17,311 bases of DNA, taken from positions 1 to 17,311 of the forward strand of contig PWGS01000236.1 of assembly GCA_003554505.1 (NCBI GenBank). The letters are read 5' to 3'. Positions 1-6,898 of the stretch are shown here, in pieces. The notes under the pieces are model-generated. The model was not told the DNA's origin. It saw only the letters and a program-made list of their open reading frames with translations, and ran no database searches. Source of the DNA: Desulfonatronospira sp. (lineage in GTDB: Bacteria > Desulfobacterota > Desulfovibrionia > Desulfovibrionales > Desulfonatronovibrionaceae). The position numbers and the translations under genes are program-made. Position 1 is the first letter of the stretch; each line of letters begins with the position of its first letter.

Positions 1-1
1 G

Positions 2-43
2 CCCATCTTTTACGAGCATCCGGACTTTAAGGGCTCTCACTAA
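2..43 (+). CDS. Possible C-terminal end of an upstream gene (partial)
   Basis: Frame 2 is open from the window edge for 13 codons and ends in TAA; the readable tail is PIFYEHPDFKGSH. The other two plus frames also close nearby, so the choice rests only on this peptide looking protein-like and on the following gene running in the same direction 46 bases later. Its hydrophobic-then-polar ending would fit the cytoplasmic tail of a membrane subunit, but that is a guess. No function can be assigned from 13 residues. Confidence 0.3.
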   Translation, partial: PIFYEHPDFKGSH

Positions 44-49
44 CTAGCC

Positions 50-70
50 AGCCCTGATATAAGGGCTTTT
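50..70 (+). terminator. Weak hairpin with short T run, possible attenuator
   Basis: AGCCCT (50-55) and AGGGCT (62-67) form a 6-bp stem around a GATATA loop, followed by three further T residues. Another AGGGCT copy at 30-35 can pair with the same AGCCCT, so two mutually exclusive hairpins are possible. The stem and T run are short, so this is at best a leaky terminator or processing site between the upstream gene and the 41-residue membrane protein. Confidence 0.3.
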
Positions 71-89
71 AAACAAAACAGGAGGAACC

Positions 90-215
90 ATGGAATTCTA
101 TACAATGCTTGAATTTGATATATTCACCAAGAACTGGGCTTATATCTTTATGGGTGTAGCCGTGGTCACCATGCTTGGCTGGTGGCTGTTTTTAACCGGT
201 CGGGATGAAGATTAG
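90..215 (+). CDS. 41-residue single-span membrane protein
   Basis: This short ORF has an excellent ribosome binding site, AGGAGG four bases before the ATG, which is the main reason to believe it. The 41-residue product has an acidic, aromatic N-terminus, one hydrophobic segment at about residues 17-36 (beginning WAYIFMGVAVV and containing a Gly-Trp-Trp), and a charged GRDED C-terminus, so it should be an N-out or N-in single-pass inner-membrane peptide. It ends in TAG. Its size and layout recall the tiny membrane subunits of respiratory complexes in sulfate reducers (for example HmcD-like proteins), but I cannot identify a family with certainty. It lies 75 bases before the next plus-strand gene and probably shares a transcript with it. 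Confidence 0.7.
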   Translation: MEFYTMLEFDIFTKNWAYIFMGVAVVTMLGWWLFLTGRDED

Positions 216-290
216 TGTCCCCGGGGGCAGCGGAGCAAAACGCGGCCTCTTGCTGGGACCTGCATAAGACTTGAAAACAGGAGAAAAGAT

Positions 291-647
291 ATGAAACCAA
301 TGAAATTTGCCGTACTGGGCTTGATCCTGGTTCTTTTGTCGGTGTCTATTGCTTACGCTGACGGCCGGCCAGACCCCATTGTAGGCATTGAAGGAGATCT
401 GTCCCACGTCATAAGCAGTGCCATGTGGTTCGTCCAAAACATGGTCCTGTTCGGAATCGGGGCTGTTATCTCCCTTGCTCCAACAATCATCGCCATGATA
501 AGAAGCCACAACAAGCTGGCACAGATAGCCGCTCTGAATGTATTTCTGGGAATTATTGTTGTGGGCTGGATAGGGGCGCTCATATGGAGCTTCACCGGTA
601 ATGTCCATCCCCAGAAATTCCTGGACCGCTTCGGCAGCACAGCCTGA
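291..647 (+). CDS. Superinfection-immunity (Imm)-like membrane protein with signal peptide
   Basis: The 118-residue product starts at an ATG preceded by AGGAG at seven bases. Residues 1-23 look like a cleavable signal peptide ending AYA|D, although it could remain as a membrane anchor. Two hydrophobic spans follow, at about 45-70 and 83-102. Between and within them is the pattern LAPTIIAMIR...NVFLGIIVVGWIGALIW, the layout of the Imm superinfection-immunity family (named after phage T4 Imm; also common in bacterial chromosomes), where a Pro-Thr-Ile segment and a charged loop precede Leu-Asn-X-Phe-Leu-Gly and a Gly-Trp. The bacterial members' function is generally unproven. It is the last gene before the shared terminator and ends in TGA. 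Family placement is from motif memory and is moderately secure; an anti-phage role is not shown by this sequence. Confidence 0.75.
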   Translation: MKPMKFAVLGLILVLLSVSIAYADGRPDPIVGIEGDLSHVISSAMWFVQNMVLFGIGAVISLAPTIIAMIRSHNKLAQIAALNVFLGIIVVGWIGALIWSFTGNVHPQKFLDRFGSTA

Positions 648-674
648 TGAAATATTGAACTCCAACAGAAGATA

Positions 675-706
675 AAAAAAGGCCGGGCAATTGCCCGGCC
701 TTTTTT
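675..706. terminator. Bidirectional intrinsic terminator
   Basis: A perfect 16+16 palindrome: GGCCGGGC (681-688) pairs with GCCCGGCC (693-700) around an AATT loop, flanked by a run of A on the left and six T on the right. It therefore forms a hairpin plus U-tract on both transcripts. It sits between the end of the plus-strand Imm-like gene (647) and the end of the convergent minus-strand FemAB gene (726), exactly where a shared terminator is expected. Confidence 0.93.
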
Positions 707-725
707 ACGTGCAAAGCCCTTGCTG

Positions 726-1793
726 TTACCCCCGCACCAGGTTGTCCGTATTGGTAAAAGCCTGGTATTTCTGCTCGTCAATGGGGAAGTCCCAGGATCC
801 GCTGCGCATTTCGATATTCCCCCCGAAACCTGTCTTGAAGCGGTAAAGCCCGTAAAAAGGATGCTCAGGATCAGCTCCAGGGGACACTGCCCCCATGTCG
901 TACCTCAGGCACCCGCGAAGCCTTGACTGTCGCATGGCCTCCCAATGCACGGCGTAAGAACCCATGAGGTGCCGCCTGGAACTGGAAGATGCCCCATAAA
1001 GGAAATGGGCGGTATGGCCGGATATGGCCACTATTCCGCCTGCCAGGAGCTCGTGGTTGCAGGTGGCCAGGACAAACAGGACTTGGGAATTGCAGGGATC
1101 ATGGATATGTGTATTGAAAATGGCTGCAAAATGCTGGTAGGCACATGTGGCAAACCCATTGCGAACAGCAGTCTGCAGATATAAATCGTAAAAAGCAGGC
1201 AGATGCTCCACTGAACCGGTATGCACCTCTACTCCCCTGCGCCCTGCCAGTCCTATGTTGTAGCGGGTCTTGGGTTTCATGCGCCCCAGGATATCCTTTT
1301 CCGGCAGATCCAGGTCAACCACAAGGGTGCTGGCCACGGTCATATCCATTGACGTCTTTCTCAGGTTCCAGAACTGGGTGCCCATGTTCATGCGCATCTC
1401 CCGCAGCCTGGATTCAGGAAAGCCCACCAGCTTGCCCTGCTGCATCTCATAAGCATACTGGGACTCCCAGGGCAGGTCATACCTGATGAATGCCGTATCC
1501 GGACCCAGGGGCTGGATCATTGCCTGGGACAGGGCCTCCAGAAAAGGTCCGTATTCTTCCTTGCCCGGAGAAACTTCCGGGCCCTGAGGCACAAACGCGG
1601 ATTTAAGACCAGGTCCATACTTCTGCAGCAGAACCAGTACATCACCTGGAGATGAAGCCGGTTCAGGCTGAATGTCAAAGGCCAGAACCCGGCATCCCAG
1701 CCTGGATTTAACCCTGGCCCAGTAAAGAGTCTGAAACAGTATGTCTGTGGGCAGCAGCTCCTGCGGTTCTTTGGGTTTTAGCTTTATGTCCAT
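726..1793 (-). CDS. FemAB-family peptidoglycan bridge aminoacyltransferase
   Basis: The 355-residue product fits the FemA/FemB/FemX family, which transfers amino acids from aminoacyl-tRNA to the peptide stem of peptidoglycan precursors through tandem GNAT-like folds. Visible family marks are KPKTRYNIGLAGRRGVEV at about 173-190, the core HFLYGASSSSRRHLMGSY at 263-280, RYDMGAV at 298-303 and the ending GLYRFKTGFGG (315-325) followed by SWDFP. The frame is open upstream into lysR, but the ATG at 1793 has AAAGG about six bases before it and lies 20 bases after the lysR stop, so that start was chosen. It is probably cotranscribed with the LysR regulator and ends at the shared terminator. FemAB-like proteins outside Firmicutes are often uncharacterised, so the substrate (lipid II or another acceptor) is unknown. 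Confidence 0.85.
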   Translation of the reverse strand: MDIKLKPKEPQELLPTDILFQTLYWARVKSRLGCRVLAFDIQPEPASSPGDVLVLLQKYGPGLKSAFVPQGPEVSPGKEEYGPFLEALSQAMIQPLGPDTAFIRYDLPWESQYAYEMQQGKLVGFPESRLREMRMNMGTQFWNLRKTSMDMTVASTLVVDLDLPEKDILGRMKPKTRYNIGLAGRRGVEVHTGSVEHLPAFYDLYLQTAVRNGFATCAYQHFAAIFNTHIHDPCNSQVLFVLATCNHELLAGGIVAISGHTAHFLYGASSSSRRHLMGSYAVHWEAMRQSRLRGCLRYDMGAVSPGADPEHPFYGLYRFKTGFGGNIEMRSGSWDFPIDEQKYQAFTNTDNLVRG

Positions 1794-1813
1794 GAGATAC
1801 CTTTGATGTTTTA

Positions 1814-2722
1814 TTAATCTGCTGGTTCCTGCCCCAGTTCTCTGCGGATATGCTGCATAAGCACAGAAGCGCAGAGAAAAAGAGTGCGCCTGTTGTGCTT
1901 GATGAGATAGAACCGCCTCAGCATATTCAAACCAGATACTTCCAGCCTTGCCAGCTGACCACTGCAGAGCAGTTCTTCTACAGCCAGCCTGGATGTAACA
2001 CCGGCTCCCAGACCGGAGAGCACGCAGCGTATCATGGCTTCTGTTGAATGCACCAGTGCTTTTGCCGGAAGTGAACAAGCATCGATTTTATGTTCCTGCA
2101 ATGCTTCATCCAGGGCCTGCCTTGTTCCGGAACCCTTTTCCCGCATTACCCAGGGGATATCAAGAAGCTGGTGCGGAGTCAGATCTTTGGAATACCTTGC
2201 AGCAAGCCCTGGAGGGGCTACCACCATAAGTTCGTCTGTAAAGAGCAGATAGTTCTCCAGATCAAAATGCTCGGCATAACCGCCTACAAGACCGAAATCC
2301 AGCCTGCCCTCAAGCACGTCATGGCTTATATTTATGGAATCGCCGATGCGCAGGTCCACGCATACGTCGGAATAGAGATGCCTGAAAGAGGAAAGCACTC
2401 CCGGCAGCAGATAGGTGGCCGGAATGGTACTGCCCCCTATGAACACCAGACCGGAAACCTGGCTGGTAAGCTCCTGAATGCCTGATCTGGTCTCATTCAG
2501 GGTTCTGAATACATCCCGCACTCCGCGGTAAAGTATTTCTCCGGCCTGGGTGGGTATAACTTTCCTTCCGATGCGGTCGAAAAGAGATACACGCAATTCC
2601 TGTTCCAGGCTTATGATATGGGTGCTTATAGTGGGCTGGGAGAGGAAAAGATCCTTGGCAGCCAGGGAAAAACTCTGCAATTCGTAAACCCTGGCAAAGG
2701 CCTGCAATTTTCTGAATTCCAT
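1814..2722 (-). CDS. LysR-type transcriptional regulator
   Basis: The 302-residue product has the standard LysR layout: an N-terminal winged helix-turn-helix at about residues 1-60 with recognition region LFLSQPTISTHIISLE (25-40) and FDRIGRKVIPTQAGE (48-62), a linker helix, and a two-lobe substrate-binding effector domain starting near residue 91. The GGSTIPATYLLPGVL stretch (96-110) resembles the CysB/CysL-like group, and especially LysR proteins linked with selenium metabolism in delta-type proteobacteria; that sub-family call is inference. No strong Shine-Dalgarno precedes the ATG, and the leader is very AT-rich. The gene follows the ribosomal terminator by about 60 bases and is followed 20 bases later by the FemAB gene, which may be its target or merely its passenger. 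The ligand is unknown. Confidence 0.93.
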   Translation of the reverse strand: MEFRKLQAFARVYELQSFSLAAKDLFLSQPTISTHIISLEQELRVSLFDRIGRKVIPTQAGEILYRGVRDVFRTLNETRSGIQELTSQVSGLVFIGGSTIPATYLLPGVLSSFRHLYSDVCVDLRIGDSINISHDVLEGRLDFGLVGGYAEHFDLENYLLFTDELMVVAPPGLAARYSKDLTPHQLLDIPWVMREKGSGTRQALDEALQEHKIDACSLPAKALVHSTEAMIRCVLSGLGAGVTSRLAVEELLCSGQLARLEVSGLNMLRRFYLIKHNRRTLFLCASVLMQHIRRELGQEPAD

Positions 2723-2784
2723 GGCTTAAGCTTAGAATAAATAATATTAATTAACTCTATTTGCAAAACCTATACTAATTGCCC
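2723..2784 (-). promoter_or_regulatory. AT-rich leader with a possible lysR promoter
   Basis: The 62 bases between the ribosomal terminator and lysR are strongly AT-rich, unlike the surroundings. On the minus strand TTGCAA (2766-2761) lies 17 bases from TATTTA (2743-2738), a possible but poor sigma-70 pair; TATTAT at 2746-2741 is an alternative -10. AT-rich TTAATTAATATTA is partly self-complementary and could be a LysR autoregulatory site. None of this is decisive. Confidence 0.35.
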
Positions 2785-2813
2785 AAAAAAAAGGGCCACA
2801 TAATGACCCTTTT
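2785..2813 (-). terminator. Intrinsic terminator of the ribosomal cluster
   Basis: Read on the minus strand, AAAAGGGTC pairs with GGCCCTTTT (nine pairs including one G-U) around a seven-base ATTATGT loop. The right arm runs straight into a tract of eight T. It begins 14 bases after the rplQ stop and so ends transcription of the alpha operon before lysR. Confidence 0.92.
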
Positions 2814-2826
2814 GCAGGCTATTGAA

Positions 2827-3465
2827 TTATCTTGCACGTTCCGGATCTTCACCGGTCTCATCAGACTCGGACTCTTTAGCCTTATCCACCTGAACTGTAT
2901 CAGGTTTTTCCTCTGCTGCAGTCTCTGCTTCTTCAGACTCACGGGCCTGAGCCTCGTTTTCAGAAGATTTTTCCCTCTCTGATTCAGTGAAAGACTCTTT
3001 GTCTTTTTCAGCAGTCCCGGCATCAATAACCGGGGCAGCTGCAGGTGAGGTCTTAGCCGCTGTGCTTTCCTCGGTCCGGGTCTTTTTGGCTTGCGGCTCT
3101 GTTGCGGTTTCATAGGTGAACTCTATCAAAGCCAGGGACGCACTGTCTCCCACACGGGGCCTGGCGTACTTGACCACCCGGGTATAACCTCCACTGCGTT
3201 TGTCAAACCTGGGAGCAATATCATCAAACAGTCTCTTGACCAGCTTGTGATCGCCGAGAACCTTGTAGGCCTCTCGTTTGGCGCTCAGATCTCCGCGCAA
3301 AGCCAGGGGAACCAGCCGGTCGGCCACTCTGGACAGCTCCTTGGCCTTGGGCAGGGTGGTTTTGATCTTTTCATGTGTTACCAGTGACTTGGCCATATTT
3401 CTAAACATGGCCTTTCGATGTTCCCAGTTTCTGCTCAGGGACCTTCCGGATTTTCTATGCCTCAT
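2827..3465 (-). CDS. rplQ: 50S ribosomal protein L17 with a long acidic C-terminal tail
   Basis: Residues 1-120 are a complete L17: [20 protein letters not shown] at the start, [20 protein letters not shown] in the middle and [16 protein letters not shown] before the end of the fold. L17 binds 23S rRNA near the exit-tunnel side of the large subunit. The protein is 212 residues, against about 120-130 for most bacteria. Residues 121-212 form a low-complexity tail rich in Glu, Ala, Ser and Lys, with 27 acidic and 14 basic residues by my count, predicted disordered. The ATG lies inside the last codons of rpoA (11-base overlap), implying translational coupling. It is the last gene of the alpha operon. 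The tail reads as coding to its TAA stop with no frame break. Confidence 0.97.
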   Translation of the reverse strand: MRHRKSGRSLSRNWEHRKAMFRNMAKSLVTHEKIKTTLPKAKELSRVADRLVPLALRGDLSAKREAYKVLGDHKLVKRLFDDIAPRFDKRSGGYTRVVKYARPRVGDSASLALIEFTYETATEPQAKKTRTEESTAAKTSPAAAPVIDAGTAEKDKESFTESEREKSSENEAQARESEEAETAAEEKPDTVQVDKAKESESDETGEDPERAR

Positions 3466-4498
3466 CGTCTTCTTTCCTTTTCAGCCATTCCTGGTATTTT
3501 TGCTCAAAATTATCTATCTGAGTGTTGAAATCATATCCCATCTGCTCAATAACCCGGCGGATGTCCACTAAAGACTTGCGGCCGAAGTTTTTGGTCCTCA
3601 GTAAATCATGCTCAGACTGCTGGATCAGCTCTCCCACAAGACGTATACCTGCATTCCTGAGGCAGTTGCCCGCACGAACAGGCAGCTCCAGCTCCTCGAT
3701 AGTCTTGAAAAGCTGGGGGTCAAGCCCTTCATCTGTACTGGTATCTATAACATTTACATCAGTCTGGCTTTCATCAAAATTGATAAACACAGACAACTGA
3801 TCCTTCAAAATCTTTGCACTGTATGCCAGTGCATCCTCGGGCAGCACCGAGCCGTCCGTTTTAATCTCCATTATCAGCTTGTCATAATTGGTCATCTGTC
3901 CCACCCTGGCCTGCTCAACCGTGTATGAAACCTTGCGGATGGGGGAAAAACTGGCGTCCATGGCTATAAGCCCGATCTCCTCGTCCAGGCCCTCGTGCTG
4001 CTCAGAGGGGACATAACCTTTGCCCATGCGGACCTCAAGGTTGATCACCAGATCAATGTCCTCGGAAAGAGTCGCTATATGCTGATCCGGGTTGAGCACG
4101 GTCACGTTCTGGTTGGTTTGTATTGCGTCAGCCTTGATCTGCCCTTTTTCATTTGCAACCAGCTTCAGGTTCTGAGGTTCGTCCCTGGTCATTCGAAAAC
4201 GCACCTGCTTCAGATTCAGGACTATGTCGGTTACATCCTCGACAACACCGGTTATGGTGGCAAATTCGTGAGGTGCATTTTCTATCTTGACGGAAACAAT
4301 AGCCGCTCCCTGCAGAGATGACAGAAGTATCCTGCGCAGAGCATTCCCGAGAGTGTTGCCGAAACCTCTCTCCAGGGGTTCGCAGGAAAATTTCCCGTAT
4401 TGCTCCGAAGACTTTTCATCCCTGAGAATCTGGTCGGGCCGGACCAGGCTGGACCAGTTCCTGGTATTGATCAGTTTGTCGTTCGTCTGGATTATCAT
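3455..4498 (-). CDS. rpoA: RNA polymerase alpha subunit
   Basis: The 347-residue product is a full alpha subunit. The N-terminal dimerisation domain (about 15-240) carries [20 protein letters not shown] at 48-66, the conserved helix on which beta and beta-prime assemble. The C-terminal domain (about 260-325) carries [18 protein letters not shown] with Arg275 and Asn278, and NFGRKS at 304-309, the residues that contact UP elements and activators (E. coli R265, N268, K298 equivalents). Past the C-terminal domain is a short charged tail, [18 protein letters not shown]. It is separated from rpsD by a 67-base gap with a strong hairpin, unlike other junctions, so its dosage may be set separately from the ribosomal proteins. 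Its TAG stop overlaps the rplQ start. Confidence 0.98.
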   Translation of the reverse strand: MIIQTNDKLINTRNWSSLVRPDQILRDEKSSEQYGKFSCEPLERGFGNTLGNALRRILLSSLQGAAIVSVKIENAPHEFATITGVVEDVTDIVLNLKQVRFRMTRDEPQNLKLVANEKGQIKADAIQTNQNVTVLNPDQHIATLSEDIDLVINLEVRMGKGYVPSEQHEGLDEEIGLIAMDASFSPIRKVSYTVEQARVGQMTNYDKLIMEIKTDGSVLPEDALAYSAKILKDQLSVFINFDESQTDVNVIDTSTDEGLDPQLFKTIEELELPVRAGNCLRNAGIRLVGELIQQSEHDLLRTKNFGRKSLVDIRRVIEQMGYDFNTQIDNFEQKYQEWLKRKEDDEA

Positions 4499-4514
4499 TT
4501 AAGCCTCTGTGATC

Positions 4515-4553
4515 AAAAACTTAAGGATTCAGGCCTGGAGCAGGCCTGAATCC
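4515..4553 (-). terminator. Strong hairpin between rpsD and rpoA, possible attenuator
   Basis: Thirteen bases, GGATTCAGGCCTG (4525-4537), are exactly complementary to 4541-4553 with only GAG between them. On the minus-strand transcript the hairpin is followed by UUAAG and then five U. The stem is strong but the U tract is displaced, so partial termination, RNase processing or 3'-end protection of the rpsD segment are all possible. It is the only large hairpin I see inside the ribosomal cluster. Confidence 0.6.
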
Positions 4554-4565
4554 GGACAGTCATAT

Positions 4566-5192
4566 TTATTTTGAGTAAAGCTCAACTATGAGCTGTTCAT
4601 TGATGGGGAAGGTGATGTCTTCCCTTGCAGGCAGGGTCTTTACGGTTCCCTTGAATTCCTGGTCATTGATCTCCAGCCAGTCCGGGGAGCCTCTGCGTGC
4701 CAGAACGTCCCTGGCATCCTGAATAACAGGCATCTTTTTGCTCTTTTCGATAACTCCGATGACATCTCCTTCTTTCATAAGAATCGAAGGTACATTCACC
4801 CTGTGGCCGTTGATGTGGAAATGACCGTGCCTGACCAGCTGCCTGGCCTGGGATCTGGAATTGGCAAAACCCATGCGGTAAACCACATTATCCAGCCTTC
4901 TTTCCAGCATCACCAGCAAATTTGTGCCGGTGGCACCTTTTCTGGAATCGGCAATCTCGAAATATTTCTTGAACTGACCTTCAAGAAGGCCGTACATGCG
5001 GCGAACCTTCTGCTTTTCGCGCAGCTGAAGGGCATAATCGCTGGACTTTTTCCTGGCCCTGCCGTGCTCTCCCGGTGGGTACGCCCGACGCTCGTAAGCG
5101 CACTTGTCTGTATAGCACCTGTCGCCTTTAAGAAGAAGCTTGGTTCCTTCTCTGCGGCACAACCTGCACTTGGATTCAGTATACCTGGCCAA
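4566..5192 (-). CDS. rpsD: 30S ribosomal protein S4, zinc-binding form
   Basis: The 208-residue product is a full-length S4, a primary 16S rRNA binder that nucleates 30S assembly. Cys9, Cys12, Cys26 and Cys31 near the N-terminus form the zinc site of the C+ type. The S4 RNA-binding domain is visible at about 96-160 ([35 protein letters not shown]). In E. coli S4 represses the alpha operon by binding its leader; whether it does here is unknown. The start is TTG at 5192, supported by AGGAGG nine bases upstream and by the usual MARY N-terminus. It follows rpsK by 17 bases. Confidence 0.97.
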   Translation of the reverse strand: MARYTESKCRLCRREGTKLLLKGDRCYTDKCAYERRAYPPGEHGRARKKSSDYALQLREKQKVRRMYGLLEGQFKKYFEIADSRKGATGTNLLVMLERRLDNVVYRMGFANSRSQARQLVRHGHFHINGHRVNVPSILMKEGDVIGVIEKSKKMPVIQDARDVLARRGSPDWLEINDQEFKGTVKTLPAREDITFPINEQLIVELYSK

Positions 5193-5209
5193 CTCTTAAA
5201 ACCTCCTGA

Positions 5210-5599
5210 TTATACTCGACGCCTTTTGGGAGGACGGCATCCATTATGTGGTATGGGAGTGATGTCACGAATAAATGTAACCTTGAAACCGGACGAGTTG
5301 ATAGCCCGCATGGCTGACTCGCGGCCTGCACCGGGGCCTTTTACCAGTATTCCCACGGTACGCATCCCATTGTCGTGGGCAAGCCTGGCAGCAGTTTCTG
5401 CTGCTTTTTGCGAGGCAAAAGGTGTTCCTTTTCTGGACCCCTTGAAACCAACCATGCCCGAGCTGGACCATGATACTACATTCCCGGTCTGATCAGTAAT
5501 GGTCACAGTGGTATTGTTAAACGAGGCATTGATATGCACAATCCCCGTGGGTATATTCTTTTTCTCTTTCTTCTTCTTGGTTCTTTTGGGCTTTGCCAT
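5210..5599 (-). CDS. rpsK: 30S ribosomal protein S11
   Basis: The 129-residue product is a typical S11: [34 protein letters not shown] and the C-terminal [19 protein letters not shown]11 sits in the 30S platform next to S18 and helps shape the E and P sites. The basic N-terminus ([14 protein letters not shown]) is lysine-rich as in relatives. The ATG has GGAG eight bases before it, and the gene lies 14 bases after rpsM. Confidence 0.98.
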   Translation of the reverse strand: MAKPKRTKKKKEKKNIPTGIVHINASFNNTTVTITDQTGNVVSWSSSGMVGFKGSRKGTPFASQKAAETAARLAHDNGMRTVGILVKGPGAGRESAMRAINSSGFKVTFIRDITPIPHNGCRPPKRRRV

Positions 5600-5613
5600 C
5601 TACAAGTCTCCGG

Positions 5614-5982
5614 TTATTTCTTTTTCTTGATAGTGGTTTTCTTGGGTCCCTTGCGAATGCGTGCATTTGTATGCGTACGCTGCCCCCTGACAGGCATGGA
5701 TCTGCGGTGCCTGAGACCGCGATAGCATCCGATATCCATGAGACGCTTGATATCGGCGCTTCTTTCCCGCCTCAGATCGCCTTCGACTTTATAGTTGTTT
5801 TCCAGTTCACCACGGATGGTATTAACCTCATCTGCGTTCAGGTCATCTGTCTTTTTGGTCCAGTCAACACCTGAAGCATCAAGAATCTTTAAAGCCGTGG
5901 TCCTGCCTATACCATAAATATAGGTCAGGGAAACACCGATCTTTTTCCTTTTGGGCAAATCCACTCCAGCTATACGTGCCAT
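5614..5982 (-). CDS. rpsM: 30S ribosomal protein S13
   Basis: The 122-residue product starts [19 protein letters not shown] and includes [14 protein letters not shown], the [20 protein letters not shown] segment and a basic tail ending KKTTIKKKK, which reaches toward the P-site tRNA. S13 lies in the 30S head and bridges to the large subunit. The reading frame is open upstream through rpmJ, but the ATG at 5982 is preceded by a GGGGG-rich Shine-Dalgarno and gives the conserved N-terminus, so longer starts are rejected. It lies 13 bases after rpmJ and opens the alpha segment. Confidence 0.98.
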   Translation of the reverse strand: MARIAGVDLPKRKKIGVSLTYIYGIGRTTALKILDASGVDWTKKTDDLNADEVNTIRGELENNYKVEGDLRRERSADIKRLMDIGCYRGLRHRRSMPVRGQRTHTNARIRKGPKKTTIKKKK

Positions 5983-5995
5983 TTTTCCCCCGCTC

Positions 5996-6109
5996 CTAGC
6001 CTTGTCTTTGTTTGTGACGCGGGTTGCTGCAAAGAATTCTAAGTACCCGCTTGCGTCTGACCACTTTACATCTGGCACACATCTTTTTAACCGATGGCCT
6101 GACTTTCAT
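5996..6109 (-). CDS. rpmJ: 50S ribosomal protein L36, zinc-binding form
   Basis: This 37-residue gene was read directly between map and rpsM. It begins [15 protein letters not shown] and ends [10 protein letters not shown]. Cys11, Cys14, Cys27 and His32 form the CCCH zinc site of the ordinary C+ type of L36, one of the smallest large-subunit proteins. A GGGGAG Shine-Dalgarno precedes the ATG by about seven bases. Its place after map and before rpsM is the common bacterial one; infA, which often precedes it, is absent here. It ends in TAG. Confidence 0.96.
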   Translation of the reverse strand: MKVRPSVKKMCARCKVVRRKRVLRILCSNPRHKQRQG

Positions 6110-6124
6110 TTGCTATCTCCCCGA

Positions 6125-6895
6125 CTATTTATCCAAGATACTGAGTATTTCCGGACCATCCTTGGTTATGGCCACGGTATGCTCAAAATGAGCTGCTAAA
6201 CTTCTGTCCGATGTTTTGGCCGTCCAGTTGTCCGGCATAATCTCCACATGTTCGGAACCCAGAGAAAACATGGGCTCAATGGCCAGAACCATGCCTTTCT
6301 TCAGCGGCACTCCCGGCATTCTTGAAGGCACAAAATTGGGAATTTCCGGCTTCTCGTGCAGTCTGGCTCCAATCCCGTGCCCGACAAATCTTCTGATTAT
6401 GGAGCAGTTATGTTTCTTTGCATGCCTTTCGATGGCAGCGGAAATATCGTAAAGATCGTTTCCCGTCCTGGCCTGCTGAATACCTGCGTGCAGTGCATCC
6501 AGCGTGACCTGCATGAGCATCCCGGCCTCCTGGCTGATGTCGCCCACGGCAAAGGTCCTGGCGGAATCACCGAAAAAACCGCGGGATTGCACGCCCATAT
6601 CGATGCTCAGGATATCCCCCTCTTTCAGCTCGTCCTGGGTGGGGAATCCATGAACGATTACATCATTGAGCGAACAGCAAAGCGTATAAGGAAATCCCTG
6701 ATAACCCCTGAACGCTGGTCTGACATTGAATTCTTTGCACAGATCATTCGCCCTTTCCTCCAGGTCCATGGTGGAGATGCCGGGCTTAATGCGTGCTTCT
6801 ATATCATCCAGGATCCGGGCTACAATCTGATTGGCTTCTCGTAACAAAGAGATTTCATAGTCATTTTTTAAAAAAATGCCTCGAAATTTTTTCAA
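6125..6895 (-). CDS. map: Methionine aminopeptidase, type I
   Basis: The 256-residue product removes the initiator methionine from nascent proteins. The five pita-bread metal ligands are all visible: Asp99 (SIDMGV), Asp110 (GDSART), His173 (FVGHGIG), Glu207 (AIEPMF) and Glu238 (HFEHTVAIT); His82 in VIVHGFP fits the substrate-contact histidine. Length and the absence of an N-terminal extension mark type Ia. The start is TTG at 6895, three bases after the secY stop, giving the familiar MKKFRGIFLKN beginning; the Shine-Dalgarno (AAGG, nine bases) is modest, suggesting coupling to secY translation. The frame is the same as secY's, separated only by the TAG and a glycine codon. It ends in TAG. Confidence 0.97.
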   Translation of the reverse strand: MKKFRGIFLKNDYEISLLREANQIVARILDDIEARIKPGISTMDLEERANDLCKEFNVRPAFRGYQGFPYTLCCSLNDVIVHGFPTQDELKEGDILSIDMGVQSRGFFGDSARTFAVGDISQEAGMLMQVTLDALHAGIQQARTGNDLYDISAAIERHAKKHNCSIIRRFVGHGIGARLHEKPEIPNFVPSRMPGVPLKKGMVLAIEPMFSLGSEHVEIMPDNWTAKTSDRSLAAHFEHTVAITKDGPEILSILDK

Positions 6896-6898
6896 ACC

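Noticed and set aside
648..725. Insertion-sequence end or dispersed repeat at the long palindrome
   Set aside because: The palindrome with flanking A and T runs between convergent genes is fully explained as a bidirectional terminator.
1794..2078. Upstream extension of the FemAB gene by 95 codons into lysR
   Set aside because: It overlaps the lysR coding region in another frame; the ATG at 1793 has a proper ribosome site.
4803..5492. Plus-strand open frame of 229 codons opposite rpsD and rpsK
   Set aside because: Antisense to two conserved ribosomal genes and compositionally an artefact of their codon pattern.
5983..6078. Upstream extension of rpsM by 32 codons
   Set aside because: It runs over rpmJ in a different frame, and the conserved S13 N-terminus begins at 5982.
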